The notes below the pieces were generated by a model. It saw nothing but the letters and a program-made list of their open reading frames with translations, made no database searches and had not been told where the DNA came from. From contig NZ_JADPFO010000008.1 of NCBI RefSeq assembly GCF_015668515.1, forward strand, positions 1-64,000: a DNA stretch of 64,000 nucleotides, given 5' to 3'. Shown here in pieces: positions 53,328 through 63,771 of this stretch. This DNA comes from Paraclostridium tenue (GTDB lineage Bacteria > Bacillota > Clostridia > Peptostreptococcales > Peptostreptococcaceae). Position 1 is the first letter of the stretch. Every line of letters begins with the position of its first letter. Both the position numbers and the translations under genes were made by a program.

Positions 53328-54326
53328 ATGGACAGAAATTTGGCATTGGAGTTAGTTAGAGTTACAGAAGCAGCAGCTTTAGTTTCTTCACAGTTTATGG
53401 GTAGAGGTGATAAAAACGGTGCAGATGGTGCAGCAGTAGAAGCTATGAGACGAGCATTTGAAACTGTGAAGATAGATGGTGAAGTTGTAATAGGAGAAGG
53501 TGAATTAGATGAAGCTCCTATGCTATATATAGGTGAAAAAGTTGGTATGGCAACTGAAGACAGTATGAAAGTTGATATAGCAGTAGATCCGTTAGATGGT
53601 ACTACATTAATAGCAAAAGGACTGCCTAATGTTATATCTGTAATAGCTATGGGTAAAAAAGGAAGTTTACTTAAAGCCCCTGATACATATATGAAAAAGA
53701 TTATAGTTGGTCCTAAGGCAAAAGGTTGTATAGATTTAAATGCAAGTGTTGAAGAAAACATAAAAAACGTCGCAAAAGCATTAAATAAGAAAACTACAGA
53801 AATGACTATAACAGTACAAGATAGAGAAAGACATAACTATATATTTGAAGCGGCTAGAAAACTTGGTACTAGAATAAAAATGTTTGGAGATGGAGATGTT
53901 GCTGCAGGAATAGCAACTTGCTTTGATGATACTGGTATAGACATGCTTATGGGAATAGGTGGAGGACCTGAAGGAGTTATAACGGCAGCTGCTATAAAAT
54001 GTATGGGTGGAGATATGCAAGCTCAGATATATCCTTTAAGCGACTCAGAGAGAGTAAGATGTCATGAAATGGGATTAACAGACACTGATATAGAGAAGGT
54101 GTTATCATTAGAAGATTTAGCTAAAGGAGATGAACTTTTCTTCGCTGCTACTGGTATAACGGATGGAGATTTATTAAAAGGAGTTGTTAGTTTAGGAAAT
54201 GATAGATTAACAACTAACTCAGTTGTGATGAGAGCTAAAACAGGAACTATAAGATTTGTTGATGCTATACACGCAGTAGATAAAAATGATATATTAACTG
54301 ATTTAATGGGTAAATATAGTATATAG
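53328..54326 (+). CDS. glpX: Class II fructose-1,6-bisphosphatase
   Basis: A 332-residue GlpX-type, lithium-sensitive phosphatase of gluconeogenesis. Motifs: RVTEAAALVSSQFMGRGDKNGADGAAVEAM, VIGEGELDEAPMLYIGE, the metal-binding VDPLDGTT, and GIGGGPEGVITAAAIKCMGGDMQAQ. The start is at 53328 (MDRNLALE), with AGGGGAGATG ahead; the in-frame ATG at 53295 lacks SD. It is separated from tal by a terminator. Confidence 0.95.
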   Translation: MDRNLALELVRVTEAAALVSSQFMGRGDKNGADGAAVEAMRRAFETVKIDGEVVIGEGELDEAPMLYIGEKVGMATEDSMKVDIAVDPLDGTTLIAKGLPNVISVIAMGKKGSLLKAPDTYMKKIIVGPKAKGCIDLNASVEENIKNVAKALNKKTTEMTITVQDRERHNYIFEAARKLGTRIKMFGDGDVAAGIATCFDDTGIDMLMGIGGGPEGVITAAAIKCMGGDMQAQIYPLSDSERVRCHEMGLTDTDIEKVLSLEDLAKGDELFFAATGITDGDLLKGVVSLGNDRLTTNSVVMRAKTGTIRFVDAIHAVDKNDILTDLMGKYSI

Positions 54327-54335
54327 AATTATCAT

Positions 54336-54374
54336 AAAAATAAAACTATTTTATATGAGTAGTTTTATTTTTTT
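54336..54374 (+). terminator. Intrinsic terminator after glpX
   Basis: AAAAATAAAACTA ... TAGTTTTATTTTTTT. Confidence 0.8.
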
Positions 54375-54379
54375 ATTTG

Positions 54380-54409
54380 TTGACCATAATGCATAAATAG
54401 TGATAATAT
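54380..54409 (+). promoter_or_regulatory. Candidate rho promoter
   Basis: TTGACC (54380-54385), 18 nt, TAATAT (54404-54409). It gives a ~95-nt leader, consistent with the autoregulated leader of rho in other bacteria. Confidence 0.5.
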
Positions 54410-54509
54410 TAAAGTTAATTATTTAGTACAAATACTGGAAACTTTTCATTTGCACGCCTTTAATTTCCGAATAAAAACTGTAATTGTATTATGGAATAGG
54501 AGGGTTTTT

Positions 54510-55961
54510 TTGAATATAAAAGATATGAATTTAGAGAATATAAAAGATATGACTCTAGTGCAATTAAAAGAATTAGCTAAAGAACTAGGGATTAAGTCTA
54601 TAAGTAAGTATAAAAAAAATGAGTTAATACAAATTATAAGCGAGTATAAAAATAAAAATATGATAGATAATAATAAAGAAACAGAAAAACAAGAAGAAAT
54701 TAAAAGTGAACAAAAACCTAGTGTAAATAAGCCAGAAAATAAAAACTATGAAAATAGAAATCAAAGACACAATCAAAGCTTTAATAGAAATTCTTATAGT
54801 GTAAAAGAAGTTGATGAAGCTAAGATTGTAGATGAGTTTAATACGTCTAAAGACGATGAAGTAATGGGAGTATTAGAAATATTACCAGATGGATTTGGTT
54901 TTTTAAGAGGACCTAATTACTTATCTACAGAACATGATGTATATGTGTCTCCATCCCAAATCAGAAGATTTAATATGAAAACAGGAGATAAAGTCAAAGG
55001 GATAACTAGGCATCCAAAAAGTGGTGAAAAGTTTAGGGCATTATTATATGTACAAAGAATAAATGATGAACATCCTGAAACAGCTACAAAAAGAAGAGCA
55101 TTTGAAACTCTTACACCTATATACCCAGAAGAAAAACTTAAATTAGAAAAATATCAAAATGAAATATCTACAAGATTGATAGATTTAATATCTCCAATAG
55201 GTAAAGGGCAAAGAGGATTAATTGTCGCTCCACCTAAGGCTGGTAAAACTATACTTTTAAAAAGTGTAGCAAATAGTATAGTTAAAAATCATCCTGAAGT
55301 AGAACTTATAGTTCTTCTTATAGATGAAAGACCAGAAGAAGTTACTGATATGCAAGAATCTATAGATGCTGATGTAATTTATTCTACATTTGACCAAGTT
55401 TCTAGTCATCATGTTAAAGTTGCAGAAATGGTTTTAAATAGAGCACAAAGATTAGTTGAGCATGGAAAAGATGTTGTGATATTATTAGATAGTATTACTA
55501 GACTTGCCAGAGCTTACAATTTAAGTATATCACCTACTGGAAGAACGTTATCTGGAGGTTTAGATCCAGGAGCTCTTCATGGACCAAAAAAATTCTTTGG
55601 TGCGGCTAGAAATATAAGACAAGGTGGCTCACTTACAATATTAGCTACAGCTTTAGTTGAAACTGGTTCTAGAATGGATGATGTTATATTTGAAGAATTC
55701 AAAGGAACAGGGAATATGGAACTTCATCTAGATAGAAAACTGGCTGAAAAGAGGGTATTCCCAGCTGTTGATATATATAAATCTGGTACTAGAAGAGAAG
55801 ATTTATTATTAACAGAAGAAGAAAAAGCTGCACTTTGGAAACTAAGAAAAGAAATGAGTAATAATTCAGTTTATGAAGTTACTGATAAAGTCTTAGAAAT
55901 ACTAAGAAGAACTAAAGATAATGATGCGTTTATAAAGTATATAAAAGAGGCTTTAAACTAA
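54510..55961 (+). CDS. rho: Transcription termination factor Rho
   Basis: A 483-residue Rho hexamer subunit. The N-terminal Rho_N helix bundle ([28 protein letters not shown]) is followed by an Asn/Arg/Glu-rich insert (~50-105), the cold-shock-like primary RNA site ([19 protein letters not shown]), and the RecA-like ATPase: Walker [39 protein letters not shown], and the R-loop [21 protein letters not shown]. The start is TTG at 54510, with AGGAGGG 6-7 bases ahead; the ATG at 54450 has no SD. It stands alone ahead of rpmE. Confidence 0.94.
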   Translation: MNIKDMNLENIKDMTLVQLKELAKELGIKSISKYKKNELIQIISEYKNKNMIDNNKETEKQEEIKSEQKPSVNKPENKNYENRNQRHNQSFNRNSYSVKEVDEAKIVDEFNTSKDDEVMGVLEILPDGFGFLRGPNYLSTEHDVYVSPSQIRRFNMKTGDKVKGITRHPKSGEKFRALLYVQRINDEHPETATKRRAFETLTPIYPEEKLKLEKYQNEISTRLIDLISPIGKGQRGLIVAPPKAGKTILLKSVANSIVKNHPEVELIVLLIDERPEEVTDMQESIDADVIYSTFDQVSSHHVKVAEMVLNRAQRLVEHGKDVVILLDSITRLARAYNLSISPTGRTLSGGLDPGALHGPKKFFGAARNIRQGGSLTILATALVETGSRMDDVIFEEFKGTGNMELHLDRKLAEKRVFPAVDIYKSGTRREDLLLTEEEKAALWKLRKEMSNNSVYEVTDKVLEILRRTKDNDAFIKYIKEALN

Positions 55962-55972
55962 TTAGAAAACTC

Positions 55973-56001
55973 TTGAACGCTAAATAATCTTATGTTATAA
56001 T
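55973..56001 (+). promoter_or_regulatory. Sigma-A promoter of rpmE
   Basis: TTGAAC (55973-55978), exactly 17 nt, TATAAT (55996-56001). The ~65-nt leader holds CGAAA/TTTCG and TTAAT/ATTAA arms (about 56024-56050) that could be an L31 autoregulatory hairpin. Confidence 0.75.
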
Positions 56002-56074
56002 GGTGTAGTTGAATGATGAAAAACGAAAAGTTAATATAATTAATTTCGAAAAGTAAGGAGAAGAGGTGACAAAT

Positions 56075-56275
56075 ATGCAAAAAGATATACAACCAAAATA
56101 CCAAGAAGTTGAAGTACGTTGTGCTTGTGGTAACACATTCGTAGCAGGATCAACTAAAGATGAAATAAAAGTTGAGATATGTTCAGAATGCCATCCTTTC
56201 TATACTGGAAAGCAAAAGAATATAGAAGCTGGTGGAAGAATCGACAAGTTCAAGAAGAGATTCAAAATCGACTAA
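56075..56275 (+). CDS. rpmE: 50S ribosomal protein L31, zinc-binding type
   Basis: A 66-residue L31 of the zinc form. [22 protein letters not shown] and [30 protein letters not shown] carry the four-cysteine site (CxC and CxxC). It joins the 50S central protuberance to the 30S head. The start is at ATG 56075, since GAGGTG lies six bases ahead and the family begins MKKDIHPKY. GTG 56066 is in frame but would be part of that SD. It has its own promoter and terminator. Confidence 0.95.
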   Translation: MQKDIQPKYQEVEVRCACGNTFVAGSTKDEIKVEICSECHPFYTGKQKNIEAGGRIDKFKKRFKID

Positions 56276-56285
56276 TAGTAAATAC

Positions 56286-56313
56286 GGAGTTGGCTTGCCA
56301 ACTCCTATTTTAT
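56286..56313 (+). terminator. Intrinsic terminator
   Basis: GGAGTTGGC TT GCCAACTCC followed by TATTTTATTT. Confidence 0.88.
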
Positions 56314-56332
56314 TTATATAGGAGGATTAAGG

Positions 56333-56908
56333 ATGTATAGACCTATTAATCATGGATACATAGAGGTTGTTATAGGGCCTATGTATAGTGGAAAAAGTGA
56401 AGAACTTATAAGAAGGTTAAAAAGAGCTAAAATTGCAAAGCAAAATGTTGTTGTTTTTAAACCTGTTATAGATGATAGATATAGCAAGGAAGATGTAGTA
56501 TCTCATAGCGGATACACTATAAATGCTATTCCTATAAAAGATTCATCTGAGATTAACAAATATATAAATGAAGATACACAAGTTGTTGGAATAGATGAAG
56601 TGCAATTTTTTGATGATAAAATAGTAGATATGGCTATTGAATTAGCTGATAAAGGGATAAGAGTTATAGCCGCAGGATTAGATATGGATTTTAAAGGGGA
56701 ACCTTTTGGACCAACTCCAAGATTATTAGCAGTAGCAGAATTTGTAGATAAAATACAAGCTATATGTTCTGTTTGTGGTCAACCGGCAACAAGATCTCAA
56801 AGACTTATAAATGGGGAGCCGGCTAAATATGATGAGCCTATAATTCAAGTTGGAGCTGTTGAAAGCTATGAAGCTAGATGTAGAAAGTGTCATGTAGTAA
56901 AAAAATAA
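56333..56908 (+). CDS. tdk: Thymidine kinase
   Basis: A 191-residue type II thymidine kinase for thymidine salvage; its dTMP feeds Tmk, also in this window. Walker [18 protein letters not shown] at 17-33, the Walker B-like [26 protein letters not shown] lasso region, and a zinc site AICSVCG...[17 protein letters not shown]. The rpmE-tdk-(DUF1385)-prmC-prfA order is common in Clostridia. Confidence 0.96.
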   Translation: MYRPINHGYIEVVIGPMYSGKSEELIRRLKRAKIAKQNVVVFKPVIDDRYSKEDVVSHSGYTINAIPIKDSSEINKYINEDTQVVGIDEVQFFDDKIVDMAIELADKGIRVIAAGLDMDFKGEPFGPTPRLLAVAEFVDKIQAICSVCGQPATRSQRLINGEPAKYDEPIIQVGAVESYEARCRKCHVVKK

Positions 56909-56920
56909 TATTTAGATAGT

Positions 56921-56944
56921 AAACACCTTTTAGGTGTTTTTTCT
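56921..56944 (+). terminator. Intrinsic terminator
   Basis: AAACACC TTTTA GGTGTTT followed by TTTC. Confidence 0.83.
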
Positions 56945-56995
56945 TTATCTGTATAGTAATATTATATATATGATATTATAAATTGAGGTGAGGAG

Positions 56996-57895
56996 ATGAA
57001 AAAACAAGCTGTGGGAGGTCAAGCTGTCATAGAAGGGGTTATGATGCAATCTAAAGATAAGAGAGCAATAGCTGTTAGAAAAAATGATGGTGAAATTGTA
57101 GTAGAAAAAAAGAAAATAAAAAGTTGGATATCTGATAAAAATATAGATAAGATACCTTTAATAAGAGGAGCTTTTATATTAATAGAAACAATGATAGAAG
57201 GTATTAAAAGTATGAATTTTTCATCGGAATTTTTCTTAGAAGATGATGAAGGTGAAGAAGGTGCTTTTGATAGATTTATAAATAAAATATTTAAGGATAA
57301 AGCTGGGGATGTATTAATAATAATTGCATTGATTTTAGGTTTATCATTAGCGACATTGTTATTTGTAATTACCCCTACTATTATAGGAGGGTTATTTTCA
57401 AAATTAATAGAAAATAAACTAGCACTGAATTTAATAGAAGGTATCACTAGGCTATGTATTTTATTTATTTATATAGCTTTAATATCAAAAAATAAAGATA
57501 TTCAAAGGGTGTTTGAATATCATGGTGCAGAACACAAATCTATTTATTGTTATGAAAATAATCTTGATCTTACTGTAGAAAACGCTAGAAGATTTACTAC
57601 ATTACATCCTAGATGTGGAACAAATTTTTTATTTATTGTTATGTTTACATCTATAATATTATTTTCGTTTTTTGGATGGCCAAATCCTATAATAAGAATA
57701 ATTATGAGAATTATATGTGTTCCTATTGTAGCAGGAATTTCGTATGAAATTATAAAATTGCTTGGGAAATATAATAATAAATTGACTAGATTTGTTGCTT
57801 ATCCAGGGATGATGTTACAAAAGTTTACGACTAAAGAACCAGATGATAAGCAATTAGAAGTAGCACTAGAAGCATTGAAGGCTGTTATAGAGTAA
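56996..57895 (+). CDS. DUF1385 membrane protein
   Basis: A 299-residue protein of the conserved DUF1385 family. VGGQAVIEGVMMQSKDKRAIAVRK at the start and YHGAEHKSIYCYENNLDLTVENARRFTTLHPRCGTNFL in the middle are family signatures, including an HGAEHK motif that could bind metal. Four or five membrane helices are spread between ~100 and 260. The function is not known. It is placed beside prmC-prfA in most Firmicutes. SD GAGGTGAGG. It ends 14 bp before prmC. Confidence 0.92.
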   Translation: MKKQAVGGQAVIEGVMMQSKDKRAIAVRKNDGEIVVEKKKIKSWISDKNIDKIPLIRGAFILIETMIEGIKSMNFSSEFFLEDDEGEEGAFDRFINKIFKDKAGDVLIIIALILGLSLATLLFVITPTIIGGLFSKLIENKLALNLIEGITRLCILFIYIALISKNKDIQRVFEYHGAEHKSIYCYENNLDLTVENARRFTTLHPRCGTNFLFIVMFTSIILFSFFGWPNPIIRIIMRIICVPIVAGISYEIIKLLGKYNNKLTRFVAYPGMMLQKFTTKEPDDKQLEVALEALKAVIE

Positions 57896-57909
57896 TAAAG
57901 GAGAAAAAT

Positions 57910-58761
57910 ATGACAATAAGAGAAATATTAATTAAATATATGGAAAAGCTATCAGATATAAGTGATACTCCAAGATTAGATACGGAAATCTTACTTCAAA
58001 AGGCTCTTGGAAATGTAGATAGGTTATATATACAATTAAATTTAGATAAAAAACTTAACAATGAAGAGTTAGCTAACTTTAATAAAATGATGGAAGATAG
58101 ATTAAATGGAAGACCAATAGCTTATATAGTTAACAATAGAGAGTTTATGGGATTAGATTTTTACGTAGAAGAGGGTGTACTAATTCCTAGACCGGATACA
58201 GAACCACTAGTAGAAGAGGTTATAGAACTTGCAGGTAACAGGGAAAATTTATCAATAGTAGATATAGGAACTGGATCAGGAGCTATAAGTGTTAGCTTAG
58301 CAAAATACATAAAAGTATGTCATATATATTCATTAGATATATCAGATAAAGCTTTGAGTATAGGCAAACAAAATGCTATAAGTAATGGAGTTGAAGATAA
58401 AATTGATTTTATAAAGTCTGATATATTTACAGGAATAAAGGATAAAGGTTTAATGCTTGATATAATAGTTTCAAATCCTCCATATATAAGAAAAGAAGAT
58501 ATAAAAACTCTTCATACACAAGTTAAGGATTATGAACCGTATATAGCGCTTGAAGGTGGAGAAGATGGATTAGATTTTTACAGAGCTATAACGGAGCAAT
58601 CTGTAAATTACCTAAAGAAAGAAGGTATATTAGCTTTTGAAGTTGGTCATGATCAAGCTAAAGATGTTTCTGACATTATGAGATCTCATGGATATGAGAA
58701 AATATACACTAAGAAAGATTTACAAGGAATTGATAGAGTTGTTATAGGTTTTAAACTATGA
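57910..58761 (+). CDS. prmC: Release factor glutamine N5-methyltransferase
   Basis: A 283-residue PrmC/HemK that methylates the GGQ glutamine of RF1 and RF2. N-terminal helical domain, then FYVEEGVLIPRPDTEPLVEE, SAM loop VDIGTGSGAISVSLA near residue 116, and the catalytic NPPY (VSNPPYIRKEDI) near 192. It pairs with its substrate gene prfA 43 bp downstream. SD AAAGGAG. Confidence 0.96.
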   Translation: MTIREILIKYMEKLSDISDTPRLDTEILLQKALGNVDRLYIQLNLDKKLNNEELANFNKMMEDRLNGRPIAYIVNNREFMGLDFYVEEGVLIPRPDTEPLVEEVIELAGNRENLSIVDIGTGSGAISVSLAKYIKVCHIYSLDISDKALSIGKQNAISNGVEDKIDFIKSDIFTGIKDKGLMLDIIVSNPPYIRKEDIKTLHTQVKDYEPYIALEGGEDGLDFYRAITEQSVNYLKKEGILAFEVGHDQAKDVSDIMRSHGYEKIYTKKDLQGIDRVVIGFKL

Positions 58762-58804
58762 TATAATCAACTATTGATATGTTACAAATAAAGAGGTGAA
58801 AAGT

Positions 58805-59869
58805 ATGCTAAATAAATTAGAAGTACTAGAAGATAAATATAAAGAATTAAGTGAAAAAATAGCTGATCCGGAAATAATAAATGATCAAAAAGTTTGGCAA
58901 AAGTTTATAAAAGAACATGCTGAATTAGAACCAATAATAATGAAATTCAGAGAGTACAAAGATGTAATGAATAGTATAGCTGAATCAAAATCTATTTTAC
59001 AAGAAGAATCAGATGAAGAGCTAAGAGAATTAGCTAAAATGGAATTATCAGAAATGGAAGATAAAGTAGAGCCGATAGAAGCTGAATTAAAAATATTATT
59101 ATTACCTAAGGACCCTAACGATGATAAAAACGTTATAGTTGAAATCAGAGGTGGAGCTGGAGGAGATGAAGCAGCTCTATTTGCTGGAGATTTATTTAGA
59201 ATGTATTGTAGATATGCAGAAAGAAAGAGATGGAAAGTTGAGCTATTAAGTGCTAGTGAAACTGGTGTTGGTGGATACAAAGAAGTGTCTTTCATGATAA
59301 AAGGTAAAGGTGCATACTCAGTTCTTAAATATGAATCAGGAGTTCACAGGGTTCAAAGAATACCATCTACTGAATCTGGAGGAAGAATACATACATCAAC
59401 TGCTACAGTTGCAGTATTGCCAGAGGTAGAGGATGTTGAAGTAGAAATAAACCCAAATGACTTAAGAATAGATGTTTTCCGTTCTTCAGGAAATGGTGGA
59501 CAAAGTGTTAACACTACTGACTCTGCAGTAAGGGTTACACATATACCAACAGGAGAAGTTGTATCTTGTCAAGATGGAAAATCTCAATTAAAAAATAAAG
59601 AACAAGCTTTAAAGATATTAAAAGCTAGATTATACGATAAAGCAGTTGCTGAACAAAATAAAGAAATATCAGCAGAAAGAAAGAGTCAAGTTGGTACAGG
59701 GGATAGATCTGAAAGAATAAGAACTTACAATTTCCCACAAGGAAGAGTAAGTGATCATAGAATAAACTTAACATTATATAAATTAGATGCATTCTTAGAT
59801 GGAGATTTAACTGAAATGATAGATGCACTAATAACTGTAGATCAAACTGAGAAAATGATGGCTTTATAA
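58805..59869 (+). CDS. prfA: Peptide chain release factor 1
   Basis: A 354-residue RF1 reading UAA/UAG. The stop-recognition PxT loop is in [14 protein letters not shown], and the catalytic GGQ is in [16 protein letters not shown], near residue 230. The N-terminal coiled-coil ([18 protein letters not shown]) and [22 protein letters not shown] are standard. The start is at ATG 58805, with GAGGTG six bases ahead; in-frame GTG 58796 overlaps that SD. It follows prmC and ends in a terminator. Confidence 0.96.
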   Translation: MLNKLEVLEDKYKELSEKIADPEIINDQKVWQKFIKEHAELEPIIMKFREYKDVMNSIAESKSILQEESDEELRELAKMELSEMEDKVEPIEAELKILLLPKDPNDDKNVIVEIRGGAGGDEAALFAGDLFRMYCRYAERKRWKVELLSASETGVGGYKEVSFMIKGKGAYSVLKYESGVHRVQRIPSTESGGRIHTSTATVAVLPEVEDVEVEINPNDLRIDVFRSSGNGGQSVNTTDSAVRVTHIPTGEVVSCQDGKSQLKNKEQALKILKARLYDKAVAEQNKEISAERKSQVGTGDRSERIRTYNFPQGRVSDHRINLTLYKLDAFLDGDLTEMIDALITVDQTEKMMAL

Positions 59870-59880
59870 TTTGAATAATA

Positions 59881-59912
59881 AAAATCCCTATTACTAAGAT
59901 AGGGATTTTTTG
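59881..59912 (+). terminator. Intrinsic terminator
   Basis: AATCCCTAT TACTAAG ATAGGGATT followed by T4. Confidence 0.9.
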
Positions 59913-60002
59913 TAAGTAAAAATGGTTATTCTCTGGTATTGGAATAATGATAATTTGTTGTACATAAAATTAAAACAAGTTAAATAATACTAGGGGGGAG
60001 TC

Positions 60003-60683
60003 ATGTTGCTTGAAATAACATTGATAGGACTTATATCTGGAGTTATAGGAACAAGTATAGGTGGTATTATATCTACTGTTTTTAGAAAAAATGTTAATAG
60101 GTATTTAAGTTTTTGTATGGGTATTTCTGGAGGAATAATGCTAGCTGTAGTGGTATTTGACCTTCTTAAAGAATCTATGTCAGAGGTAGGGGTTTTTAAT
60201 ACAATTATATTTGTATTTATTGGAGCTATAGCTACAATGTTAATAAAAAACAGACTAGAAGTTAAATCTGACCTTAATTCTGGATACTTAATATTTTTAA
60301 GCATATTGCTACATAATTTACCTGAAGGCTTGGCTATAGGTTCTTCATTTATAGCTACAGAAAATTTAGGATTAGCACTAGCTGTTGTAATTGGTATACA
60401 TAATATACCTGAGGGATTGGCTATGGCATTAAGTTTAGTTGGGAGTAAGATGAGTACTGTTAAAGTTATATTGTTAACTATAATTGCAGGTATTCCTATG
60501 GGAATAGGAAGTTTTTTAGGTGCATATTTTGCTGATATGTGTACTTCTTTAATAGGGGTTTTTCTAGCTATAGCAGCAGGAACAATGATGTATGTAGTTT
60601 TAGAAGAAATATTTCCAACAACTAAATCTATGTATTCTATAATAGGTTTTTTAGTTGGAATTTTGATAGTAAGCTATATATAA
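60003..60683 (+). CDS. ZIP family metal transporter
   Basis: A 226-residue ZIP/ZupT-type transporter with about eight short helices. The two metal-binding signatures are clear: LHNLPEGLAIGSSF in helix 4 and HNIPEGLAMALSL in helix 5. It likely imports Zn, Fe or Mn. SD AGGGGGGAG. The leader holds AATAATGATAATT (59943-59955), reminiscent of half a Fur/Zur site, but this is weak. Alone after the prfA terminator and 25 bp before tsaC. Confidence 0.9.
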   Translation: MLLEITLIGLISGVIGTSIGGIISTVFRKNVNRYLSFCMGISGGIMLAVVVFDLLKESMSEVGVFNTIIFVFIGAIATMLIKNRLEVKSDLNSGYLIFLSILLHNLPEGLAIGSSFIATENLGLALAVVIGIHNIPEGLAMALSLVGSKMSTVKVILLTIIAGIPMGIGSFLGAYFADMCTSLIGVFLAIAAGTMMYVVLEEIFPTTKSMYSIIGFLVGILIVSYI

Positions 60684-60708
60684 ACTAATATGGAAGGAAG
60701 GTATACTA

Positions 60709-61752
60709 ATGATAAAGACATTAATAAGTAATATAGATGAACTTAATATAGATAAGGAAGAAATAAAAAAACATGCTGATTTATTAGCAAAAGGAAAAAC
60801 AGTAATATTTCCTACTGAAACAGTTTATGGTTTAGGTGCTAATGCTTTAGATGAAGAAGCTGTAAAGAAAATATATGAGGCTAAGGGAAGACCTAGTGAT
60901 AATCCTTTAATTGTACATATATATAATGAAAATGAAATTAATTCACTGGCAACAGATATAAGTGAACAAGCGAAAAAATTAATGGATGAATTTTGGCCAG
61001 GGCCATTAACAATGATATTTAAGAAAAAAGATATAGTTCCTCAAAGAACAAGTGGAGGGTTAGATACAGTAGCTATAAGAATGCCATCACATCCTATTGC
61101 TAGAGAAATTATAAGACAATCTGGAGTTCCTATAGCAGCTCCATCTGCTAATATATCAGGGAGACCTTCTCCAACTAAAGGCGAGCATGTTTGTGAAGAA
61201 ATGAATGGAAGAGTTTCTGGAATTATAGTTGGTGGAGACTGCGACTTTGGATTAGAATCTACAGTTATAGATATGACGTCTGAAAAGCCGATGATTTTAA
61301 GACCTGGAAGTATAACTAAAGAACAAATAGAAGTTTTAATTGGTGAAGTTCTTATTGATCCATCTATTGAAGGTAAGGCAGATATAAAAAAAGCTAAAGC
61401 ACCTGGAATGAAGTATACGCATTATTCTCCTAATGGTGATGTATATATAGTAAGTGGAGATGAAGAGAATGTAATAAATAAAATTAATAGCTTGATAGAA
61501 AAACAAGAAGCAAATAATCTAAAGTGTGGAGTAATTTGTAAAAATAAAAATATAGATAAATATAAAGGTCAAGTTATAGGATTAGGAAATAATCTTGAAG
61601 AAGTCGGAAGTAATTTATTCAATTCATTAATAGAGATGGATAAAAAAAATATAGATGTAATATATTCAGAAGCTTTTTCTAATACTGGAGTAGGACGAGC
61701 TATAATGAATAGATTGATGAAATCTGCAGGGTATAAAGTAATAGAAGTATAA
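60709..61752 (+). CDS. L-threonylcarbamoyladenylate synthase (Sua5 type)
   Basis: A 347-residue Sua5/YwlC enzyme making threonylcarbamoyl-AMP for t6A37 of tRNA. The YrdC/TsaC fold covers ~25-210: GKTVIFPTETVYGLGANALDEEAV, KGRPSDNPLIVHI, PGPLTMIF, AIRMPSHPIA, PIAAPSANISGRPSPT. A linker (APGMKYTHYSP, near 230-240) leads to the C-terminal Sua5 domain, absent from short TsaC. SD GGAAGG. It is common to find it near prfA and rpiB, as here. Confidence 0.94.
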   Translation: MIKTLISNIDELNIDKEEIKKHADLLAKGKTVIFPTETVYGLGANALDEEAVKKIYEAKGRPSDNPLIVHIYNENEINSLATDISEQAKKLMDEFWPGPLTMIFKKKDIVPQRTSGGLDTVAIRMPSHPIAREIIRQSGVPIAAPSANISGRPSPTKGEHVCEEMNGRVSGIIVGGDCDFGLESTVIDMTSEKPMILRPGSITKEQIEVLIGEVLIDPSIEGKADIKKAKAPGMKYTHYSPNGDVYIVSGDEENVINKINSLIEKQEANNLKCGVICKNKNIDKYKGQVIGLGNNLEEVGSNLFNSLIEMDKKNIDVIYSEAFSNTGVGRAIMNRLMKSAGYKVIEV

Positions 61753-61866
61753 ATTTAAAATTATATAAAATAATTGAACAGAATTAATGCAAAAAATGTA
61801 AAAGTTTAGTATAATATAAAATTAAGTATAAATCTATTCATACAATTTATTGGAGGTATTAGGACC

Positions 61867-62313
61867 ATGAAAATAGGTTTAGGTAGTGATCACGGTGGAT
61901 ACAATTTAAAAGAAGAAATTAAAAAACACTTAGCATCAAAAGGGATTGAAGTTATAGACTTTGGAACTGAAAATGGAGTAGATTCAGTAGATTATCCAAT
62001 ATATGGTGAAAAAGTCGCTAAAGCTGTTATTAGCAAAGATGTAGATTATGGTATATTATGCTGTGGAACTGGGATAGGAATATCATTAGCAGCAAATAAA
62101 GTAAAAGGAATTAGATGTGCTGTTGTTTCAGATACATTTTCTGCTAAGATGTCTAAAGCTCATAACAATGCAAACATGCTGTCTTTAGGAGAGAGAGTAA
62201 TAGGAAAAGGTTTAGCATTAGAAATAGTTGATGCATGGCTAAATACTGAGTTTGAAGGTGAAAGACATTTAAGAAGAGTTAATATGTTAAATGACATAGA
62301 ACAAAATAATTAG
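61867..62313 (+). CDS. rpiB: Ribose-5-phosphate isomerase B
   Basis: A 148-residue RpiB, interconverting ribulose-5-P and ribose-5-P. IGLGSDHGGYNLKEEIKKHL, VDYPIYGEKVAKAV, GILCCGTGIGISLAANKVKGIRCA with the catalytic Cys, and AHNNANMLSLGERVIG. It supplies ribose-5-P to Prs. SD GGAGG about ten bases ahead of the ATG. It is 12 bp from upp, so both are probably in one transcript. TATAAT at 61810-61815 may be the -10; the -35 is unclear. Confidence 0.96.
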   Translation: MKIGLGSDHGGYNLKEEIKKHLASKGIEVIDFGTENGVDSVDYPIYGEKVAKAVISKDVDYGILCCGTGIGISLAANKVKGIRCAVVSDTFSAKMSKAHNNANMLSLGERVIGKGLALEIVDAWLNTEFEGERHLRRVNMLNDIEQNN

Positions 62314-62955
<642 letters not shown>

Positions 62956-62962
62956 TTAAGTA

Positions 62963-62999
62963 AAAAGGTATCTATAAAACATATAGATACCTTTTAAAT
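62963..62999 (+). terminator. Intrinsic terminator after upp
   Basis: AAAAGGTATCTAT AAAACAT ATAGATACCTTTT. Confidence 0.88.
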
Positions 63000-63401
63000 A
63001 TTTATAAAAAGATTTGGATTTTAAAAAATACTAATTTAAAATGAGGAAGATAATTAAATTATAAATTTTTTTATAAATTTTATTATAAAAAATATTAAAA
63101 ATTATTTAAAAAAAATGTAATTATTTGTAGAAAAATTTTCATAAAAGGTATAAAATTAATATATACTGTATACAATGAAAATAAAATTTTTATAAGTATG
63201 TAATGAAAATATAATATATATTTTGTATGCGAAAATATGCATAAATACTAATATAATGAAGATTATATTAGTATGAAATTGTAATTTTAACTTATAGAAT
63301 TATATAATTTCATAAAATGAATATTTTGAATAATTCAAAAATATTTATTCAAATTTCACACAAAAACGAAAAAACTGAAATTTAAAAATCTTTATTGGGT
63401 A
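63000..63401. other. AT-rich gap ahead of the ATP synthase operon
   Basis: About 400 bp of extreme AT content with no open frame or RNA gene that I can support. The one clear structure is a perfect 13-bp stem-loop at 63245-63274 (ATACTAATATAAT / ATTATATTAGTAT, loop GAAG) without a T-tail. It lies ~130 bp upstream of the atp promoter and could be an operator, a DNA-bending element or a relic. Confidence 0.6.
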
Positions 63402-63430
63402 TTGATAAAAATATTTAAAAGAAATATAAT
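63402..63430 (+). promoter_or_regulatory. Sigma-A promoter of the ATP synthase operon
   Basis: TTGATA (63402-63407), 17 nt, TATAAT (63425-63430). Transcription would begin near 63437, ~100 nt ahead of atpZ. Confidence 0.75.
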
Positions 63431-63539
63431 ATTAAAATATAATTTACAATTAAAATATTCAACGTTTCGAACAAAAAAATATTAGATACATATAATTACT
63501 TGAAGTAAAGACAAACCATTATGATGAGGTATACTATTT

Positions 63540-63767
63540 ATGGATAAAACTAGAAAATATATGCAAGCTCTTAGTATGCTTTCTTTAATCAGCCAAGTAG
63601 GGTTAATGATAATAATACCTATTTTAGGCTGTGCATTTATAGGAAAGTACTTAGATGATAAATTTGGGACAAGTCCGTTCTTATTGCTGGTATTTTTAGT
63701 ATTAGGAATTGGTGGAGCCTTTAGTGGAGTTTACAAAACTCTAATTGTATATGCTAAAAGGAAGTGA
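63540..63767 (+). CDS. AtpZ/AtpI-family protein
   Basis: A 75-residue, two-helix membrane protein at the head of the F1Fo operon: LISQVGLMIIIPILGCAFIGKYLDDKFGTSP, then FLLLVFLVLGIGGAFSGVYKTLI. The GKYLDDKFGTSP loop is the AtpZ/AtpI signature. Family members help magnesium supply or rotor ring assembly. GAGGTA lies about 12 bases ahead of the ATG. It ends 4 bp before the next gene. Confidence 0.9.
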   Translation: MDKTRKYMQALSMLSLISQVGLMIIIPILGCAFIGKYLDDKFGTSPFLLLVFLVLGIGGAFSGVYKTLIVYAKRK

Positions 63768-63771
63768 TTAA

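Noticed and set aside
59940-59960. Fur/Zur operator ahead of the ZIP transporter
   Set aside because: AATAATGATAATT resembles half a Fur box, but the AT-rich background makes such matches frequent.
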